Positions 45,041 through 54,698 of a DNA stretch of 64,000 nucleotides are shown here, piece by piece; positions within the stretch are counted from its first letter, which is position 1; the number at the start of each line of letters is the position of its first letter. Under the pieces are notes generated by a model, which was not told where the DNA came from, searched no databases, and was given only the letters and a program-made list of their open reading frames with translations. The DNA comes from an uncultured Bacteroidales bacterium. Lineage in GTDB: Bacteria > Bacteroidota > Bacteroidia > Bacteroidales > UBA932. The DNA lies in NCBI GenBank assembly GCA_934680015.1, contig CAKUSP010000001.1:124001-188000 (forward strand). The letters run 5' to 3'. The translations under genes and the position numbers were made by a program.

Positions 45041-46036
45041 ATGACGAAAATCGAAGTTGCGATGCGAGAGTATGCCGATTGGTGCTCCGCTATCGGTGTA
45101 AATACGCTTGATAAGTTGCGTATGGTAATGGAAGAAGGTAGGGTTATTCCCCTTATTAACCTTTGCGAAGCTAGGCAGGAGAGAAAGTATGCTGAAATCG
45201 CTAACCAGATATATTGGAAAAAGGATAAGTGCCGCATAGTGATGATGTCAGGCCCTTCTTCAAGTGGAAAGACATCTTCTTCACTTAGGATAGCACAGCA
45301 GTGTAGGGTTTTAGGACTTGTTCCTAAAGTTATAGAGTTGGATAATTACTTTGTAGATAGAGATAAAACGCCTCGGACTGCTGATGGAAAGTATGATTTC
45401 GAAGCGCTCGAGGCTATGGATATCAATTTCCTGGGAGAGCAACTCGGTGATCTTCTTGCAGGGAAGGAAATAGAACTCCCAAAGTTCGACTTTGTCAGTG
45501 GAATAAGGCATTTTGATGGAAAAAGGATGCGATTGGAGAAAGGTGATATCTTGTTTATGGAAGGGATTCATGCACTTGACCCTGCTATGACACCATCTAT
45601 AGAAACAGACAGATTCTTTAAAATATATGTGTCTGCTCTGTCAGCTCTACCATCTGAAGATAAAGAACATAATTCCACTACGGATAAAAGACTTTTAAGG
45701 CGTATCGTTAGGGATAATCGTACACGTGGAATTTCTCCCGAGCAGACTATTCTTCGTTGGCCTTCAGTCAGAGAAGGCGAGCTTCGCTACATTTTCCCTT
45801 ATGAAGAAAATGCCGATGTCGTATTTAATTCATCTATGCTTTATGATCTTCCTGTGTTAAAGCACTATGCACAGTCTTTACTTAGTGGTATCACTTCAGA
45901 GTCAGGAGCTTATGAAAAGGCACAGACGCTACTTTCCTTTTTATCTAAAGTTATCGCTTTAAATGAAAAGGAGATTGCAGCCATCCCACCTACATCTATA
46001 ATGAGGGAGTTCATAGGAGGGCAGATGCTGTATTGA
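45041..46036 (+). CDS. Nucleoside (uridine) kinase-like protein, short form
   Basis: 331 residues. P-loop MMSGPSSSGKTSSSLRIA (~residues 68-85), the substrate loop VIELDNYFVDRDKTPRTADG and a late R-x-RG segment match the uridine-kinase-like proteins of Bacteroidota. Those usually have ~550 residues with an N-terminal TGS/threonyl-tRNA-synthetase-like domain. Here only ~65 residues precede the kinase and that domain is absent, with a normal start and spacing to the previous gene. The kinase itself looks complete and should phosphorylate a nucleoside using ATP. Confidence 0.78.
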   Translation: MTKIEVAMREYADWCSAIGVNTLDKLRMVMEEGRVIPLINLCEARQERKYAEIANQIYWKKDKCRIVMMSGPSSSGKTSSSLRIAQQCRVLGLVPKVIELDNYFVDRDKTPRTADGKYDFEALEAMDINFLGEQLGDLLAGKEIELPKFDFVSGIRHFDGKRMRLEKGDILFMEGIHALDPAMTPSIETDRFFKIYVSALSALPSEDKEHNSTTDKRLLRRIVRDNRTRGISPEQTILRWPSVREGELRYIFPYEENADVVFNSSMLYDLPVLKHYAQSLLSGITSESGAYEKAQTLLSFLSKVIALNEKEIAAIPPTSIMREFIGGQMLY

Positions 46037-46110
46037 TTGCCAATTTGTCATTTGTGTCCGATTGGCCGAACTTTTGAACGAGGATATTTGGTTTTAAATG
46101 CGAATTCATT

Positions 46111-46665
46111 ATGAGTAAGGATAAAAAGAAAATAGAAAACGTTGATAACGTAAAAGAAAACGAAGAAGAGGTTGTCGTTGATGAGGTTAAGGTTGATGAT
46201 AAAACCGAGAAACTCGAAGCGAAAGTGACCGAGCTCACTGACAAATTGTCGAAGGAGCACGATGATTATCTTCGTTTGATGGCAGAGTTTGAAACTTTTC
46301 GTAGGCGTAGTGCCGAAGAGAAATTGGCCATGCTCTCAAATGCATCTGCCGATGTGATTAAAGGCTTGTTACCCACATTGGACGATTGCAAAAGAGCGTT
46401 GGACATTTTGGATAAGTCCTCTGACGAGAGTGCGAAGGAAGGCACGAGGCTTATATATGATAGTCTGTTGAAGTATTTGAAAAGCAAAGGGTTGGAGGAG
46501 ATTGACGCGAAAGGAAAAGAGTTTGACACCGATTTTCACGATGCAGTTACAAAGTTCCCGGCTCCAACACCTGAGATGAAAGGTAAGGTAGTAGATGTGA
46601 TACAAACAGGTTACTTACTTAACGGAAAAGTACTTAGGTATGCTAAGGTAGTTGTGGGAGAATAA
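46111..46665 (+). CDS. grpE: Nucleotide exchange factor GrpE
   Basis: 184 residues. A charged, coiled N-terminal third ([22 protein letters not shown]) leads into [21 protein letters not shown], the GrpE hallmark. The C-terminal beta wing has [30 protein letters not shown] and VVVG. It releases ADP from DnaK. dnaJ begins five bases after the stop. Confidence 0.95.
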   Translation: MSKDKKKIENVDNVKENEEEVVVDEVKVDDKTEKLEAKVTELTDKLSKEHDDYLRLMAEFETFRRRSAEEKLAMLSNASADVIKGLLPTLDDCKRALDILDKSSDESAKEGTRLIYDSLLKYLKSKGLEEIDAKGKEFDTDFHDAVTKFPAPTPEMKGKVVDVIQTGYLLNGKVLRYAKVVVGE

Positions 46666-46669
46666 TATT

Positions 46670-47839
46670 ATGGCAGATAAAAGAGATTATTATGAGGTCT
46701 TAGGTGTAGATAAAAGTGCCTCAGAAGATGATATAAAGCAAGCCTATAGGAAGGCTGCGCTCAAGTGGCATCCGGATCGTTGGGTTAACGGAACCGATGC
46801 AGAAAAGAAAACAGCAGAGGAAAAGTTTAAGGAAGCTTCCGAAGCGTATTCTGTTCTTAGTGATAAGGATAAAAGAGCAAAATATGACCAAATGGGCTTT
46901 GCTGGTGTTGATGGCAATGGCGGGCAAGATTGGAGTCAGGGCTTCGGGAACTTGAATGATATTTTAAATAATCTTTTCGGAGGAGCTTTCGGTGGTGGAT
47001 TTTCTGGTTTCGGAGGGTTCGGTGGCGGATCCAGACCTGAAAAACAGACACTTCGTGGACGAGATATCAGGACCAGGGTGTTTTTGACACTTGAGGAGAT
47101 AGCTAGTGGATGTGTTAAGGAAGTTACTATAGAGCGTATGCGTCCATGCCCGGATTGTAATGGAAGGGGCGCTGTAAATCCAAGTGATGTAAAGACTTGC
47201 CCTACATGTAATGGTACCGGCCAGGTACAGCATGTAAGTAACTCTTTCTTCGGACGTAGTATATCGTATAGTGTGTGCCCACATTGTAATGGTACGGGAA
47301 AGATAGTTACTAATCCTTGTAGAAAATGTGGTGGATCTGGGCTTGTAAGAGTGAAAGATACTGTCAGTGTGAAGATCCCGGCCGGAGTTGAGTCAGGAAT
47401 GCAGTTAACTCTTAGAGGAGAAGGACATAGTGCTCCACAGGGAGGCGTAAATGGCGATCTTCTTGTAGTTATCGAGCAGTTGGAGCATCCAAAGCTAAAG
47501 AGAGATGGTAATAATCTATTCTACACTAGAGTAATCTCCGTTGCAGATGCTGTGTTAGGCTGTGAGATTGATGTCCCTTGTCTTGATGGAGACTATAAGA
47601 TGAAATTGTCTGCAGGAACGCAAAGCGGATATATCGAGAGACTGCGCGGTAAAGGTATGCCCTCTGTAAATGGTTATGGCAAGGGTGATATGTATGTAAA
47701 AATACTCGTGTGGATTCCTCGTAAACTTAGTAAGGAGAATAAGCAATTATTCGAGTCTTTAAGAGCGAGTGGAGAAGCTCAACCAGCACCAAGCAGGGAG
47801 GATAAGGCTTTATTTGAAAAAGAGTCGAAGGAATTTTAA
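46670..47839 (+). CDS. dnaJ: Chaperone DnaJ
   Basis: About 389 residues. The J domain has [20 protein letters not shown] and WHPDRW (HPD). A Gly/Phe-rich segment ([18 protein letters not shown]) follows, then four zinc-finger motifs ([32 protein letters not shown]) and the C-terminal substrate domains. It is the type I co-chaperone for DnaK. The start [10 protein letters not shown] at 46670 is conserved; an ORF extending upstream overlaps grpE and is not needed. dnaK is not in the window. Confidence 0.96.
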   Translation: MADKRDYYEVLGVDKSASEDDIKQAYRKAALKWHPDRWVNGTDAEKKTAEEKFKEASEAYSVLSDKDKRAKYDQMGFAGVDGNGGQDWSQGFGNLNDILNNLFGGAFGGGFSGFGGFGGGSRPEKQTLRGRDIRTRVFLTLEEIASGCVKEVTIERMRPCPDCNGRGAVNPSDVKTCPTCNGTGQVQHVSNSFFGRSISYSVCPHCNGTGKIVTNPCRKCGGSGLVRVKDTVSVKIPAGVESGMQLTLRGEGHSAPQGGVNGDLLVVIEQLEHPKLKRDGNNLFYTRVISVADAVLGCEIDVPCLDGDYKMKLSAGTQSGYIERLRGKGMPSVNGYGKGDMYVKILVWIPRKLSKENKQLFESLRASGEAQPAPSREDKALFEKESKEF

Positions 47840-47846
47840 AAAATAA

Positions 47847-47877
47847 TTTGCAGATTGAAGAATTCTTTCTATCTTTG
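47847..47877 (+). promoter_or_regulatory. Promoter of rplS
   Basis: TTTG (47847-47850) and TATCTTTG (47870-47877) with 19 bases between them match the Bacteroides vegetative promoter. The predicted leader to the ATG at 47946 is about 60 bases and contains CGGCAGCCGCTCG; it could carry regulation of ribosomal protein synthesis, but no fold is evident. Confidence 0.72.
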
Positions 47878-47945
47878 CAATCCCAATCGGCAGCCGCTCG
47901 AGAAATAGGTCTTAGATGCTGCGTTTAAAGATTGTTTTTTTTGAC

Positions 47946-48320
47946 ATGGATGCTATTAAAATCGTAGAGCAGGCTTTTGCTCAGAACAAAGCAGCGCAGT
48001 ATCCGGCTTTTAAATCCGGCGACACTGTAACAGTAACTTACAAAGTTAAAGAAGGCGATAAGGAACGTCTTCAGAAGTTTAAGGGTGTAGTTCTTCAGAT
48101 ATCTGGAGCATCTCCTTTTACAAGAACTTTCACAGTTCGTAAAGTTGCTAGTGGTGTGGGTGTAGAAAGGATCTTCCCTTATGAGTCGCCTTTCATCGAG
48201 AGTATAGAACTTAATAAAGTCGGTAAAGTTCGTCGCGCTCGCATCTTCTATCTTCGTGACCTTGCTGGTAAGAAGGCTCGCATTCGTGAGAAGAAGATAG
48301 TAGGAAAGACTGCTGAATAG
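47946..48320 (+). CDS. rplS: 50S ribosomal protein L19
   Basis: 124 residues. L19 motifs are FKSGDTVTVTYKVKEGDKER, FKGVVLQISG, FTVRKVASGVGVERIFP and VGKVRRARIFYLRDLAGKKA. ATG 47946 (MDAIKIVEQAF) fits Bacteroidota L19; the upstream ATG 47916 would lie inside the leader. The gene is monocistronic and followed by tRNA-Arg. Confidence 0.95.
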   Translation: MDAIKIVEQAFAQNKAAQYPAFKSGDTVTVTYKVKEGDKERLQKFKGVVLQISGASPFTRTFTVRKVASGVGVERIFPYESPFIESIELNKVGKVRRARIFYLRDLAGKKARIREKKIVGKTAE

Positions 48321-48327
48321 TGATTTG

Positions 48328-48343
48328 TCGGGGGTTTCCCCGA
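48328..48343. terminator. Possible weak terminator after rplS
   Basis: A 6-bp GC-rich hairpin (TCGGGG-GTTT-CCCCGA) follows the rplS stop. The downstream bases are TGTATTT, not a proper T-run, so read-through into tRNA-Arg is likely. Confidence 0.4.
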
Positions 48344-48350
48344 TGTATTT

Positions 48351-48424
48351 GGCGCCTTAGCTCAGCTGAATAGAGCATTTGACTACGGATCAAAAGGTCA
48401 TAGGTTTGAATCCTATAGGCGTCA
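48351..48424 (+). tRNA. tRNA-Arg (anticodon ACG)
   Basis: 74 nt. Acceptor stem GGCGCCT/AGGCGTC, anticodon loop CTACGGA with ACG (stem TTTGA/TCAAA) and T arm ATAGGTTTGAATCCTAT. The discriminator is A and CCA is not encoded. Confidence 0.94.
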
Positions 48425-48425
48425 C

Positions 48426-48460
48426 AAAGGGACAGATGTTGAATCGGTCCCTTTTTTGTA
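48426..48460 (+). terminator. Rho-independent terminator after tRNA-Arg
   Basis: An inverted repeat AAAGGGAC / GTCCCTTT with a ~14-base interior is followed by a T-run (CTTTTTTG). It ends the rplS/tRNA-Arg unit. Confidence 0.82.
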
Positions 48461-48505
48461 TTTGGAAGCAAGAAAAGGGTTAGAGTTAATTTTATATAAA
48501 ATATT

Positions 48506-50533
48506 ATGAAAAAAGCTTGTTTTATTATGATTCCTATGGTTGTGGCCGCTTTAGGTTCTTGTGCTTCGAATCGTGGTGAGAATCGTGGTGTTCCTGCCAT
48601 AGATTTGGCAAATTTGGATACCACCATATCGCCTAAAGACGATTTTTATCAGTATGCTACGGGCGGATGGCAAAAAAATCATCCTCTTAAACCGGAATAT
48701 TCTCGTTATGGCTCCTTCGATGTGCTTCGGGAGAATAATGAGATTAGACTTAACGAGTTATTTCAGGGGCTTACATCGCTTAAAACGACAGAAGGTAGTG
48801 TTCAGCAGAAGATAGCTGATCTTTATAAGATGGGACTTGATTCCACAAAATTGAATACCGATGGTATCACCCCGGTTTTGCCGTATCTGGAAGAACTCGA
48901 GGGTGTTAATGATGTGATAAGCTATGTAAAGGCTATGGCTAATGCAGAGCTTCATGGAGATAGCGGATGCTGGGGAGTATATGCCGAAGCTGATATGTCA
49001 GATAACTCTAATACGGTATTGTATATAACGCAGAGCGGACTCGCACTTGGAAATAGAGATTATTACTTGACTTCTGAAAATGCTTCACTGCGTGAGGGTT
49101 ATCTTTCTTTTTTAAAGAAGATATTTGCTCTCGCTTCCGATCCTCTTGCAGACAAGAAGGCGCAGGATGCCTTTGATTTTCAAATGAGTCTTGCTGTCCC
49201 ATCATGGTCTATGGCGCAGTTAAGAGATATAGAAGCGCAGTATAATCCTATGACTATGCAGGAGCTTCTTAAAACATATCCAGCACTTCATTTTGATGTT
49301 TACTTGGAGGCCATGGGTATTCCGCAACAGCAGAAGGTAATAGTGGAGCAGCCGTCTTATTTTCGTGCTTTAAATGAATTGATGAAGAAAACTGATCCTT
49401 CTGTTTTAAAACATTATCTTCAGGCACAAATACTAAGTGGAGCATGCGGAAGTGTTAGTGATGCATTTTACGAAGCTTCATTTGACTTTTTCTCTCGTCA
49501 GATGTCGGGGATTAAGGAGCAAAAACCTCGTTGGAAACGCGCTATGCAGGCTCCGAACAGCATTCTAGGAGAGGCTGTAGGAGAGATGTATGTCGAGAAG
49601 TACTTCCCTGAAAAAGATAAGCAGAAAATGCTTGAAATAGTCCGCAACATTCAAAAGTCCTTATCTGAGCATGTGGCTTCACTCGATTGGATGAGCGATG
49701 CTACCAAGCAGAAGGCTCAGGAGAAGTTATCGTCGTTTATAGTTAAGATAGGTTATCCGGATAAGTGGAAGGATTATTCTACTTTGACTATTGACCCACA
49801 ACTACCTTATTATGAGAATCTTCGCCAAGCATCTGCGTGGATGTCCCGTGACAATCTTTCGAAACTTGGCAAACCAGTTGATAAGACAGAGTGGGGAATG
49901 ACACCGCAGACCGTTAATGCATACTATAATCCTACTACTAATGAAATATGTTTCCCTGCCGGAATTCTTCAGCCTCCATTCTTTAACCCTGATGCTGATG
50001 ATGCAGTGAATTACGGAGCTATAGGAGTGGTAATTAGCCATGAGATGACACATGGATTCGATGATCAGGGACGTCTTTTCGATAAGAACGGAAATCTTCA
50101 GAATTGGTGGACGGCTCAGGATGCAGATGCATTTAATGCTAAGGCTCAGAAACTTGTGGCTCAGTTTAATGAAGTTGAGATTCAGCCTGGTTTAATGGCT
50201 AATGGGGCTGCTACTCTTGGCGAGAATATCGCTGACCAGGGTGGCCTTCGCGTAGCATATACTGCGATGGTTAATTCTTTCGAGGGAAAGACTCCTGCTC
50301 CTATAGATGGTTTCACTGCGCAGCAAAGGTTCTATTTGGCCTATGCTACTTTGTGGGGACAAAATATTACACCTCAGGAAGAAGCTCGTCTTACGATGCT
50401 AGATGTGCATTCACTCGGGTGTAATCGTGTAAATGTTACACTTCGTAATCTGGACGATTTCTTTAATGCTTTTGGAATTAAAGAAGGTGATAAGATGTGG
50501 CGTCCGGTTGAAGAAAGGGTAGTAATCTGGTAG
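48506..50533 (+). CDS. M13-family metallopeptidase lipoprotein (PepO/neprilysin-like)
   Basis: 675 residues. A lipobox (VVAALGSC) precedes the M13 N-domain (ISPKDDFYQYATGGWQKNHP). The zinc site HEMTHGFDDQGR is at ~512-523, and the third ligand is in GENIADQGGLRVAY. The final CNRVNVTLRNLDDFFNAFG, then MWRPVEERVVIW, is typical of the family. It should cleave peptides in the periplasm or at the surface. It lies 45 bp after the tRNA terminator. Confidence 0.93.
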   Translation: MKKACFIMIPMVVAALGSCASNRGENRGVPAIDLANLDTTISPKDDFYQYATGGWQKNHPLKPEYSRYGSFDVLRENNEIRLNELFQGLTSLKTTEGSVQQKIADLYKMGLDSTKLNTDGITPVLPYLEELEGVNDVISYVKAMANAELHGDSGCWGVYAEADMSDNSNTVLYITQSGLALGNRDYYLTSENASLREGYLSFLKKIFALASDPLADKKAQDAFDFQMSLAVPSWSMAQLRDIEAQYNPMTMQELLKTYPALHFDVYLEAMGIPQQQKVIVEQPSYFRALNELMKKTDPSVLKHYLQAQILSGACGSVSDAFYEASFDFFSRQMSGIKEQKPRWKRAMQAPNSILGEAVGEMYVEKYFPEKDKQKMLEIVRNIQKSLSEHVASLDWMSDATKQKAQEKLSSFIVKIGYPDKWKDYSTLTIDPQLPYYENLRQASAWMSRDNLSKLGKPVDKTEWGMTPQTVNAYYNPTTNEICFPAGILQPPFFNPDADDAVNYGAIGVVISHEMTHGFDDQGRLFDKNGNLQNWWTAQDADAFNAKAQKLVAQFNEVEIQPGLMANGAATLGENIADQGGLRVAYTAMVNSFEGKTPAPIDGFTAQQRFYLAYATLWGQNITPQEEARLTMLDVHSLGCNRVNVTLRNLDDFFNAFGIKEGDKMWRPVEERVVIW

Positions 50534-51100
50534 TTAAAGTTCACCAGTTTGCATATGCCACATTTTGTGACCGAGCAGACTGATGGTATCGATTCGCTTG
50601 AATCCAAGCTTCTTATAAAGGGCTTCTGCTTTAGGGTTATTGTAATCGACTAGTAATCCTATGAGTGGATGCCCTTCTTCTATTGCTTGGTCGCGCATGG
50701 CTTTCAGTAATTCTGAGCCTATGCCCTGTCCGCGAAATTCTGGGAGAACACCCAGTGAGTCAATATAGAATTCTCCTTCTTTGGTTTCTTCCTCGATGTT
50801 TGCCTCTGTGTCCGCGTGCTTTCGTATAAGTTCGAGGGTGTTCTTTTTTATTTCTGGCATTTTGGAACCATCGTATCCGCAAATGGCACCAGCTGGAACC
50901 CCGTCTACTTCTGCTATTATGACATTTCGAAAACTGTACTGGCAGTCTTCACTCCGAGCGATATCTTCAAGGACATCTATGTAATTATCTCCGCAATACA
51001 TCTTTATGCATTCTTCCCCGAAGGCCATAGCGACAGCCTTTGCTATAAGAGGTGCATCTTCCTTTTTCGCAGGTCTATGTGTCAGTTTGTGTTCTGGCAT
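50534..51100 (-). CDS. GNAT-family N-acetyltransferase
   Basis: About 188 residues. The acetyl-CoA-binding motif A is GVLPEFRGQGIGSELLKAM, preceded by the GEFYIDSLGV strand; PKAEALYKKLGFKRID is motif B. The start is ATG 51100 (MPEHKLTHRPA) or ATG 51127. The substrate is unknown. Its stop is adjacent to the stop of the convergent M13 gene, with no terminator between them. Confidence 0.87.
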   Translation of the reverse strand: MPEHKLTHRPAKKEDAPLIAKAVAMAFGEECIKMYCGDNYIDVLEDIARSEDCQYSFRNVIIAEVDGVPAGAICGYDGSKMPEIKKNTLELIRKHADTEANIEEETKEGEFYIDSLGVLPEFRGQGIGSELLKAMRDQAIEEGHPLIGLLVDYNNPKAEALYKKLGFKRIDTISLLGHKMWHMQTGEL

Positions 51101-51174
51101 AGTAATATATTTGGAAACGGATAACATGGCAGTACAGCTAGTACCACCATGTTATGTTGAAAATCATTTTGCTT

Positions 51175-52383
51175 TTATAGTCCGAGTAATTTTGCTCTGC
51201 TTAGAAGACAATCACCTATTCCGGCAGCTGTTAATCCGAGTTTGGATAATTGGAACTTAGTGTCTGAGCTTACTCTGGAGAGTGAAAAACGATTGACGGC
51301 TGTCTTTATAGGAAGCATAAGGTAGTCTTTTCCTACGATAAGTCGTCCACCTATAACGACTAATCCAGGATTAAAGATGTTTATAACGCCGGCTATGCCT
51401 TGCCCTAATGTCGCACCCACTTGCTCTATTCCTTCTATAGCGAGTACATCCTCTTCTTCTACAGCTTTAAGTATGTCATCCAAAGAGATATCGCCTTTTT
51501 CTTCGTAGATTGAGGCCAGCGCGGATTTTCTACCTTGCTTTAGTTTCTCAACGATGATTCTATGAAGTGCCCAACCAGAAGCTCCAGTTTCAAGACACCC
51601 AACTTTACCGCAACGGCAAATTATATTATTGTCAAGAGAAGGGAAGTGGCCTATTTCACCTGAGAACCCTGATTTTCCATAATATAGAGATCCGTTAAGT
51701 ATCATTCCCATGCCAAGCCCCCATGAAAGATTTATGAAGATCATATCAACCTCTCTTTGATTAGGCTCATGGCATAAATCCGTGGCCATATACTCCCCAT
51801 AAGCCATGGCTCTAGAGTCGTTTTCTATAGTCACGGGAACGCCAAGCTGCTGTTCGAAAAGGTCTTTCATAGGGATATCGTCACTTACGAAATATGTAAG
51901 AGAGTAGCCCTTTTCAGGATTTACCCTTCCTGAAAGGCTTACACCTACTCCTAGAACAACATTCCAGTCAATCCCTTTATTAGCAACCTCTTCTTTGATT
52001 TTGGCGCACATTTTCTTGAAAGAATCTGCATTGGCCTCGAGAACGAAAGGTATATCTTGTATAAAGAAAACGAGATCCCCCTTGAAATCACAAACTGCTA
52101 TGTGAAAATGCTGTCTGCTGACATCGACTCCTACGAAGTAGCCGGCAGCTGGATTTAATCCGAAGGTACTTGGGCGTCGTCCTCCTTTAGTGTCTATTTT
52201 TCCTTCATCTTGAAGTAGGCCTTCGTCTATCATTTCGCTAAGTAATTTAGTTACAGTAGGGACGCTTGTGGCTAATTCTTTACTGAAATCGGAAATGCTG
52301 TTTGTATTGCGTTTTATACAAAGTCTTAGAATGGCTTTTTTTAGTAGGGCGTTCTTTCCCTCATCGTTCAAAAATGTCTTCAT
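51175..52383 (-). CDS. ROK-family transcriptional regulator/sugar kinase (NagC/Mlc-like)
   Basis: 402 residues. An N-terminal winged helix (TNSISDFSKELATSVPTVTK) is followed by GGRRPSTFGLNPAAGYFVGV and the ROK kinase-like domain: LGVGVSLSGRVNP, GFSGEIGHFP, and the zinc motif CRCGKVGCLETG. It probably represses carbohydrate genes in response to a sugar. The DNA target is unknown; the divergent neighbour at 52475 is one candidate. Confidence 0.88.
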   Translation of the reverse strand: MKTFLNDEGKNALLKKAILRLCIKRNTNSISDFSKELATSVPTVTKLLSEMIDEGLLQDEGKIDTKGGRRPSTFGLNPAAGYFVGVDVSRQHFHIAVCDFKGDLVFFIQDIPFVLEANADSFKKMCAKIKEEVANKGIDWNVVLGVGVSLSGRVNPEKGYSLTYFVSDDIPMKDLFEQQLGVPVTIENDSRAMAYGEYMATDLCHEPNQREVDMIFINLSWGLGMGMILNGSLYYGKSGFSGEIGHFPSLDNNIICRCGKVGCLETGASGWALHRIIVEKLKQGRKSALASIYEEKGDISLDDILKAVEEEDVLAIEGIEQVGATLGQGIAGVINIFNPGLVVIGGRLIVGKDYLMLPIKTAVNRFSLSRVSSDTKFQLSKLGLTAAGIGDCLLSRAKLLGL

Positions 52384-52474
52384 ATGGTTTATCTATAGTG
52401 ATCAAAGTACAAATTTATAAAAATTTTTGTGTATATTTGAGGGTTATAAGTAATTTTTAATAATTATTTTAAGA

Positions 52475-53305
52475 ATGAGGGTAAAAAAAGTAATAAAACT
52501 CATAAAAGATCACAAATTTGGCATGCGTGCTAAATTAAATTTGAGTTTTAGTGCCATTTCCATAGTATTATTGATATCAAGTGTTATTTCTATTCTAGAG
52601 TATAGCAGAATGAGCCGGTATATGTCTGAGCTTATATCTAAAGATGTAGAATGTATCAGTGTCGCGAGAAGACTTGCAGATGTCTCGAATGAATATAATC
52701 TGGATATATTGGCATTGATAGGAGATGGCTCTTTGAATAGCATGCCAGACTTTGATGCCGCATCGTTTACGAGCAAATGCGATAGTCTTAGGGATGCTAT
52801 ATCGTATAACTCTTTTCTTCCGTTGGCGGATTCAGTGGAGTATTCTTATGCCGCATATATGTTGACTTCGATGGAGTTAAAGTCGGTTGTCGAGTCGGAT
52901 TTTATCAACACAAGAGAGTGGTATTTTGATAGACTTCAGCCTAAATACGATAGATTGCGCTCGGACATAGATGCATTAAGCTCTTCTCTGTATGGGGAGT
53001 TGAATCATCACACGATGGATTTTGACAGTGGATTTTATCGTAGCATTATTCCCAGCAGTGTTTCTGTAGCAGTGTCCTTGTTACTTGTAATATTGTTGCT
53101 GTTTTTTATAAATTCTTATTACATAGATCCTTTACTCCGTATTCATAAGGGATTGGCCAGCTATCGTTCTTATAATAAGAATTACTCTGTGAATTTTGAA
53201 GGAGACGACGAGTTAAAAGATATTAACGAAGGAGTAAAAGAGCTTTGTGATGAGAATCAGAAACTTAATGCTAGGATAGTATCTATAAGAAAGTCCAAGT
53301 CATGA
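52475..53305 (+). CDS. Two-helix membrane sensor-like protein without output domain
   Basis: 276 residues. The first TM segment is near residues 26-42 (FSAISIVLLISSVISIL) and the second near 195-213 (SVSVAVSLLLVILLLFFINS). Between them is a ~150-residue helical periplasmic domain like the four-helix-bundle sensors of chemoreceptors. A HAMP-like helix (DPLLRIHKGLASYRS) follows, and the protein ends ~45 residues later in a coiled coil (KELCDENQKLNARIVS). No kinase, cyclase or MCP signalling domain is present. Its stop overlaps the next gene (ATGATG) by four bases. Confidence 0.65.
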   Translation: MRVKKVIKLIKDHKFGMRAKLNLSFSAISIVLLISSVISILEYSRMSRYMSELISKDVECISVARRLADVSNEYNLDILALIGDGSLNSMPDFDAASFTSKCDSLRDAISYNSFLPLADSVEYSYAAYMLTSMELKSVVESDFINTREWYFDRLQPKYDRLRSDIDALSSSLYGELNHHTMDFDSGFYRSIIPSSVSVAVSLLLVILLLFFINSYYIDPLLRIHKGLASYRSYNKNYSVNFEGDDELKDINEGVKELCDENQKLNARIVSIRKSKS

Positions 53306-54696
53306 TGTTTTATTCGGAATTCGTAAAAGCCTTTTCTTTCGAGCCTACTGCTTGTCAGGATAGGCTTTTTCATAAGGTAGATACTTTCTTAAGTTCTGAC
53401 GATGGGGATATATTGGCGGTAAATGGGTATGCCGGGACTGGGAAAACATCGGCTGTGTCGGCTATTATAAACGCGCTGATAAAACTGCGGTTTAATTGCG
53501 TTTTGTTAGCTCCAACAGGGCGTGCGGCTAAGGTGTTGAGTCAGATTTCTGGACGAAAGGCTTCGACTATTCATAAAGGGATATATCGCCAGAAGGGCAT
53601 TGGGGAAAACGGATGGGGACAGTTTTCACTTTCTCCTAATAAGAGTGCTCACGCTTTGTTTGTGGTAGATGAGGCATCGCTTATTGGGACGGATCTATCC
53701 ACTCAGCCTAATTTCGGGTCAGGGGATTTGCTCTCGGATCTTGTAAATTATGTGCGCAGTGGAAATGATTGCCGTTTGATGTTGATAGGTGATAGTGCTC
53801 AGCTACCTCCTATAGGAATGGAAGAAAGTCCAGCACTTAATCCTTACTATATGGATCAGTTCGGCGGAGTGGAATACGAAACGCTCTATTCTGTAGTTCG
53901 TCAAGCAGAGCAGTCGGGTATCCTATTTAATGCGACTAGATTGCGCTCGGATTTGGGCTGTGGAAAATTGGCCTTAAGAAGCGATGGCTTTCCAGATGTG
54001 GTAAGAGTAAACGGAGAAGGGTTGGTCGATGCTATAAGTTCGGCTTATGCTGAATTCGGTGAGGATGAAACAGTTGTTATATGCCGTTCAAATAAAAAGG
54101 CCATAAGATATAACCTAGGCATAAGGTCTATGGTAGATTTTAAAGAGGAGAAACTGTTGAGAGGGGATAAGTTAATGATAGTGCGTAATTGCTATCAGTT
54201 TCTAGATGAAAATTCTCCTATGGGTTATATTGCCAATGGTGATGTGGCACGGCTTGAGAAAATAGGGGGATATGAGGATAGATACGGGTTGCATTTTGCT
54301 ACTGCCACGCTGGTTTTCTCGGATTATGATGATCAAAGGGTTGTAGCAAAGGTGCTTTTGGATACACTTGAGTCAGAGTCAGCATCTCTTACTTCTTCAC
54401 AGCAGACGGCTTTATATGAGGGGGTAAGTGCAGATTATGCTCATATTGCCTCTAAGAAGAAACGTTACGAGCAGGTTCGAGAGGATCCTTTTTATAACGC
54501 TCTTCAACTGAAATATGCTCAGGCTATTACTTGTCATAAAGCACAGGGTGGACAATGGGATTGTGTATTTGTGGATTGTCCTTTTTGGGAAGATGAGATG
54601 AGCCAGGATGATTTGAAATGGATGTACACGGCGCTGACCCGTGCTAAAAAAATGGTATATTTAGTTAATTTTAAGGATAGTTATTTTGAAGATTGA
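53302..54696 (+). CDS. RecD-like/AAA helicase (superfamily I)
   Basis: 464 residues. Walker A is NGYAGTGKTSAVS (~41-53), followed by LAPTGRAAKVLS (motif Ia), FVVDEASLIG (Walker B/II), GDSAQLPPIG (III) and the late QLKYAQAITCHKAQGGQWD and YTALTRAK (V/VI). This is the short RecD2/Dda-like helicase typical of Bacteroidota, a 5'-3' DNA helicase in repair or replication. It overlaps the sensor-like gene by four bases; the next gene starts three bases after its stop. Confidence 0.88.
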   Translation: MMFYSEFVKAFSFEPTACQDRLFHKVDTFLSSDDGDILAVNGYAGTGKTSAVSAIINALIKLRFNCVLLAPTGRAAKVLSQISGRKASTIHKGIYRQKGIGENGWGQFSLSPNKSAHALFVVDEASLIGTDLSTQPNFGSGDLLSDLVNYVRSGNDCRLMLIGDSAQLPPIGMEESPALNPYYMDQFGGVEYETLYSVVRQAEQSGILFNATRLRSDLGCGKLALRSDGFPDVVRVNGEGLVDAISSAYAEFGEDETVVICRSNKKAIRYNLGIRSMVDFKEEKLLRGDKLMIVRNCYQFLDENSPMGYIANGDVARLEKIGGYEDRYGLHFATATLVFSDYDDQRVVAKVLLDTLESESASLTSSQQTALYEGVSADYAHIASKKKRYEQVREDPFYNALQLKYAQAITCHKAQGGQWDCVFVDCPFWEDEMSQDDLKWMYTALTRAKKMVYLVNFKDSYFED

Positions 54697-54698
54697 GT

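Noticed and set aside
51006..51260. Plus-strand frames between the GNAT and ROK genes
   Set aside because: They are shadows of the minus-strand genes and the short gap; the composition is not protein-like.
52432..52439. TATATTTG as a promoter for the sensor-like gene
   Set aside because: The -7 box fits, but there is no TTTG or TTG at the proper distance upstream, so I did not list it.
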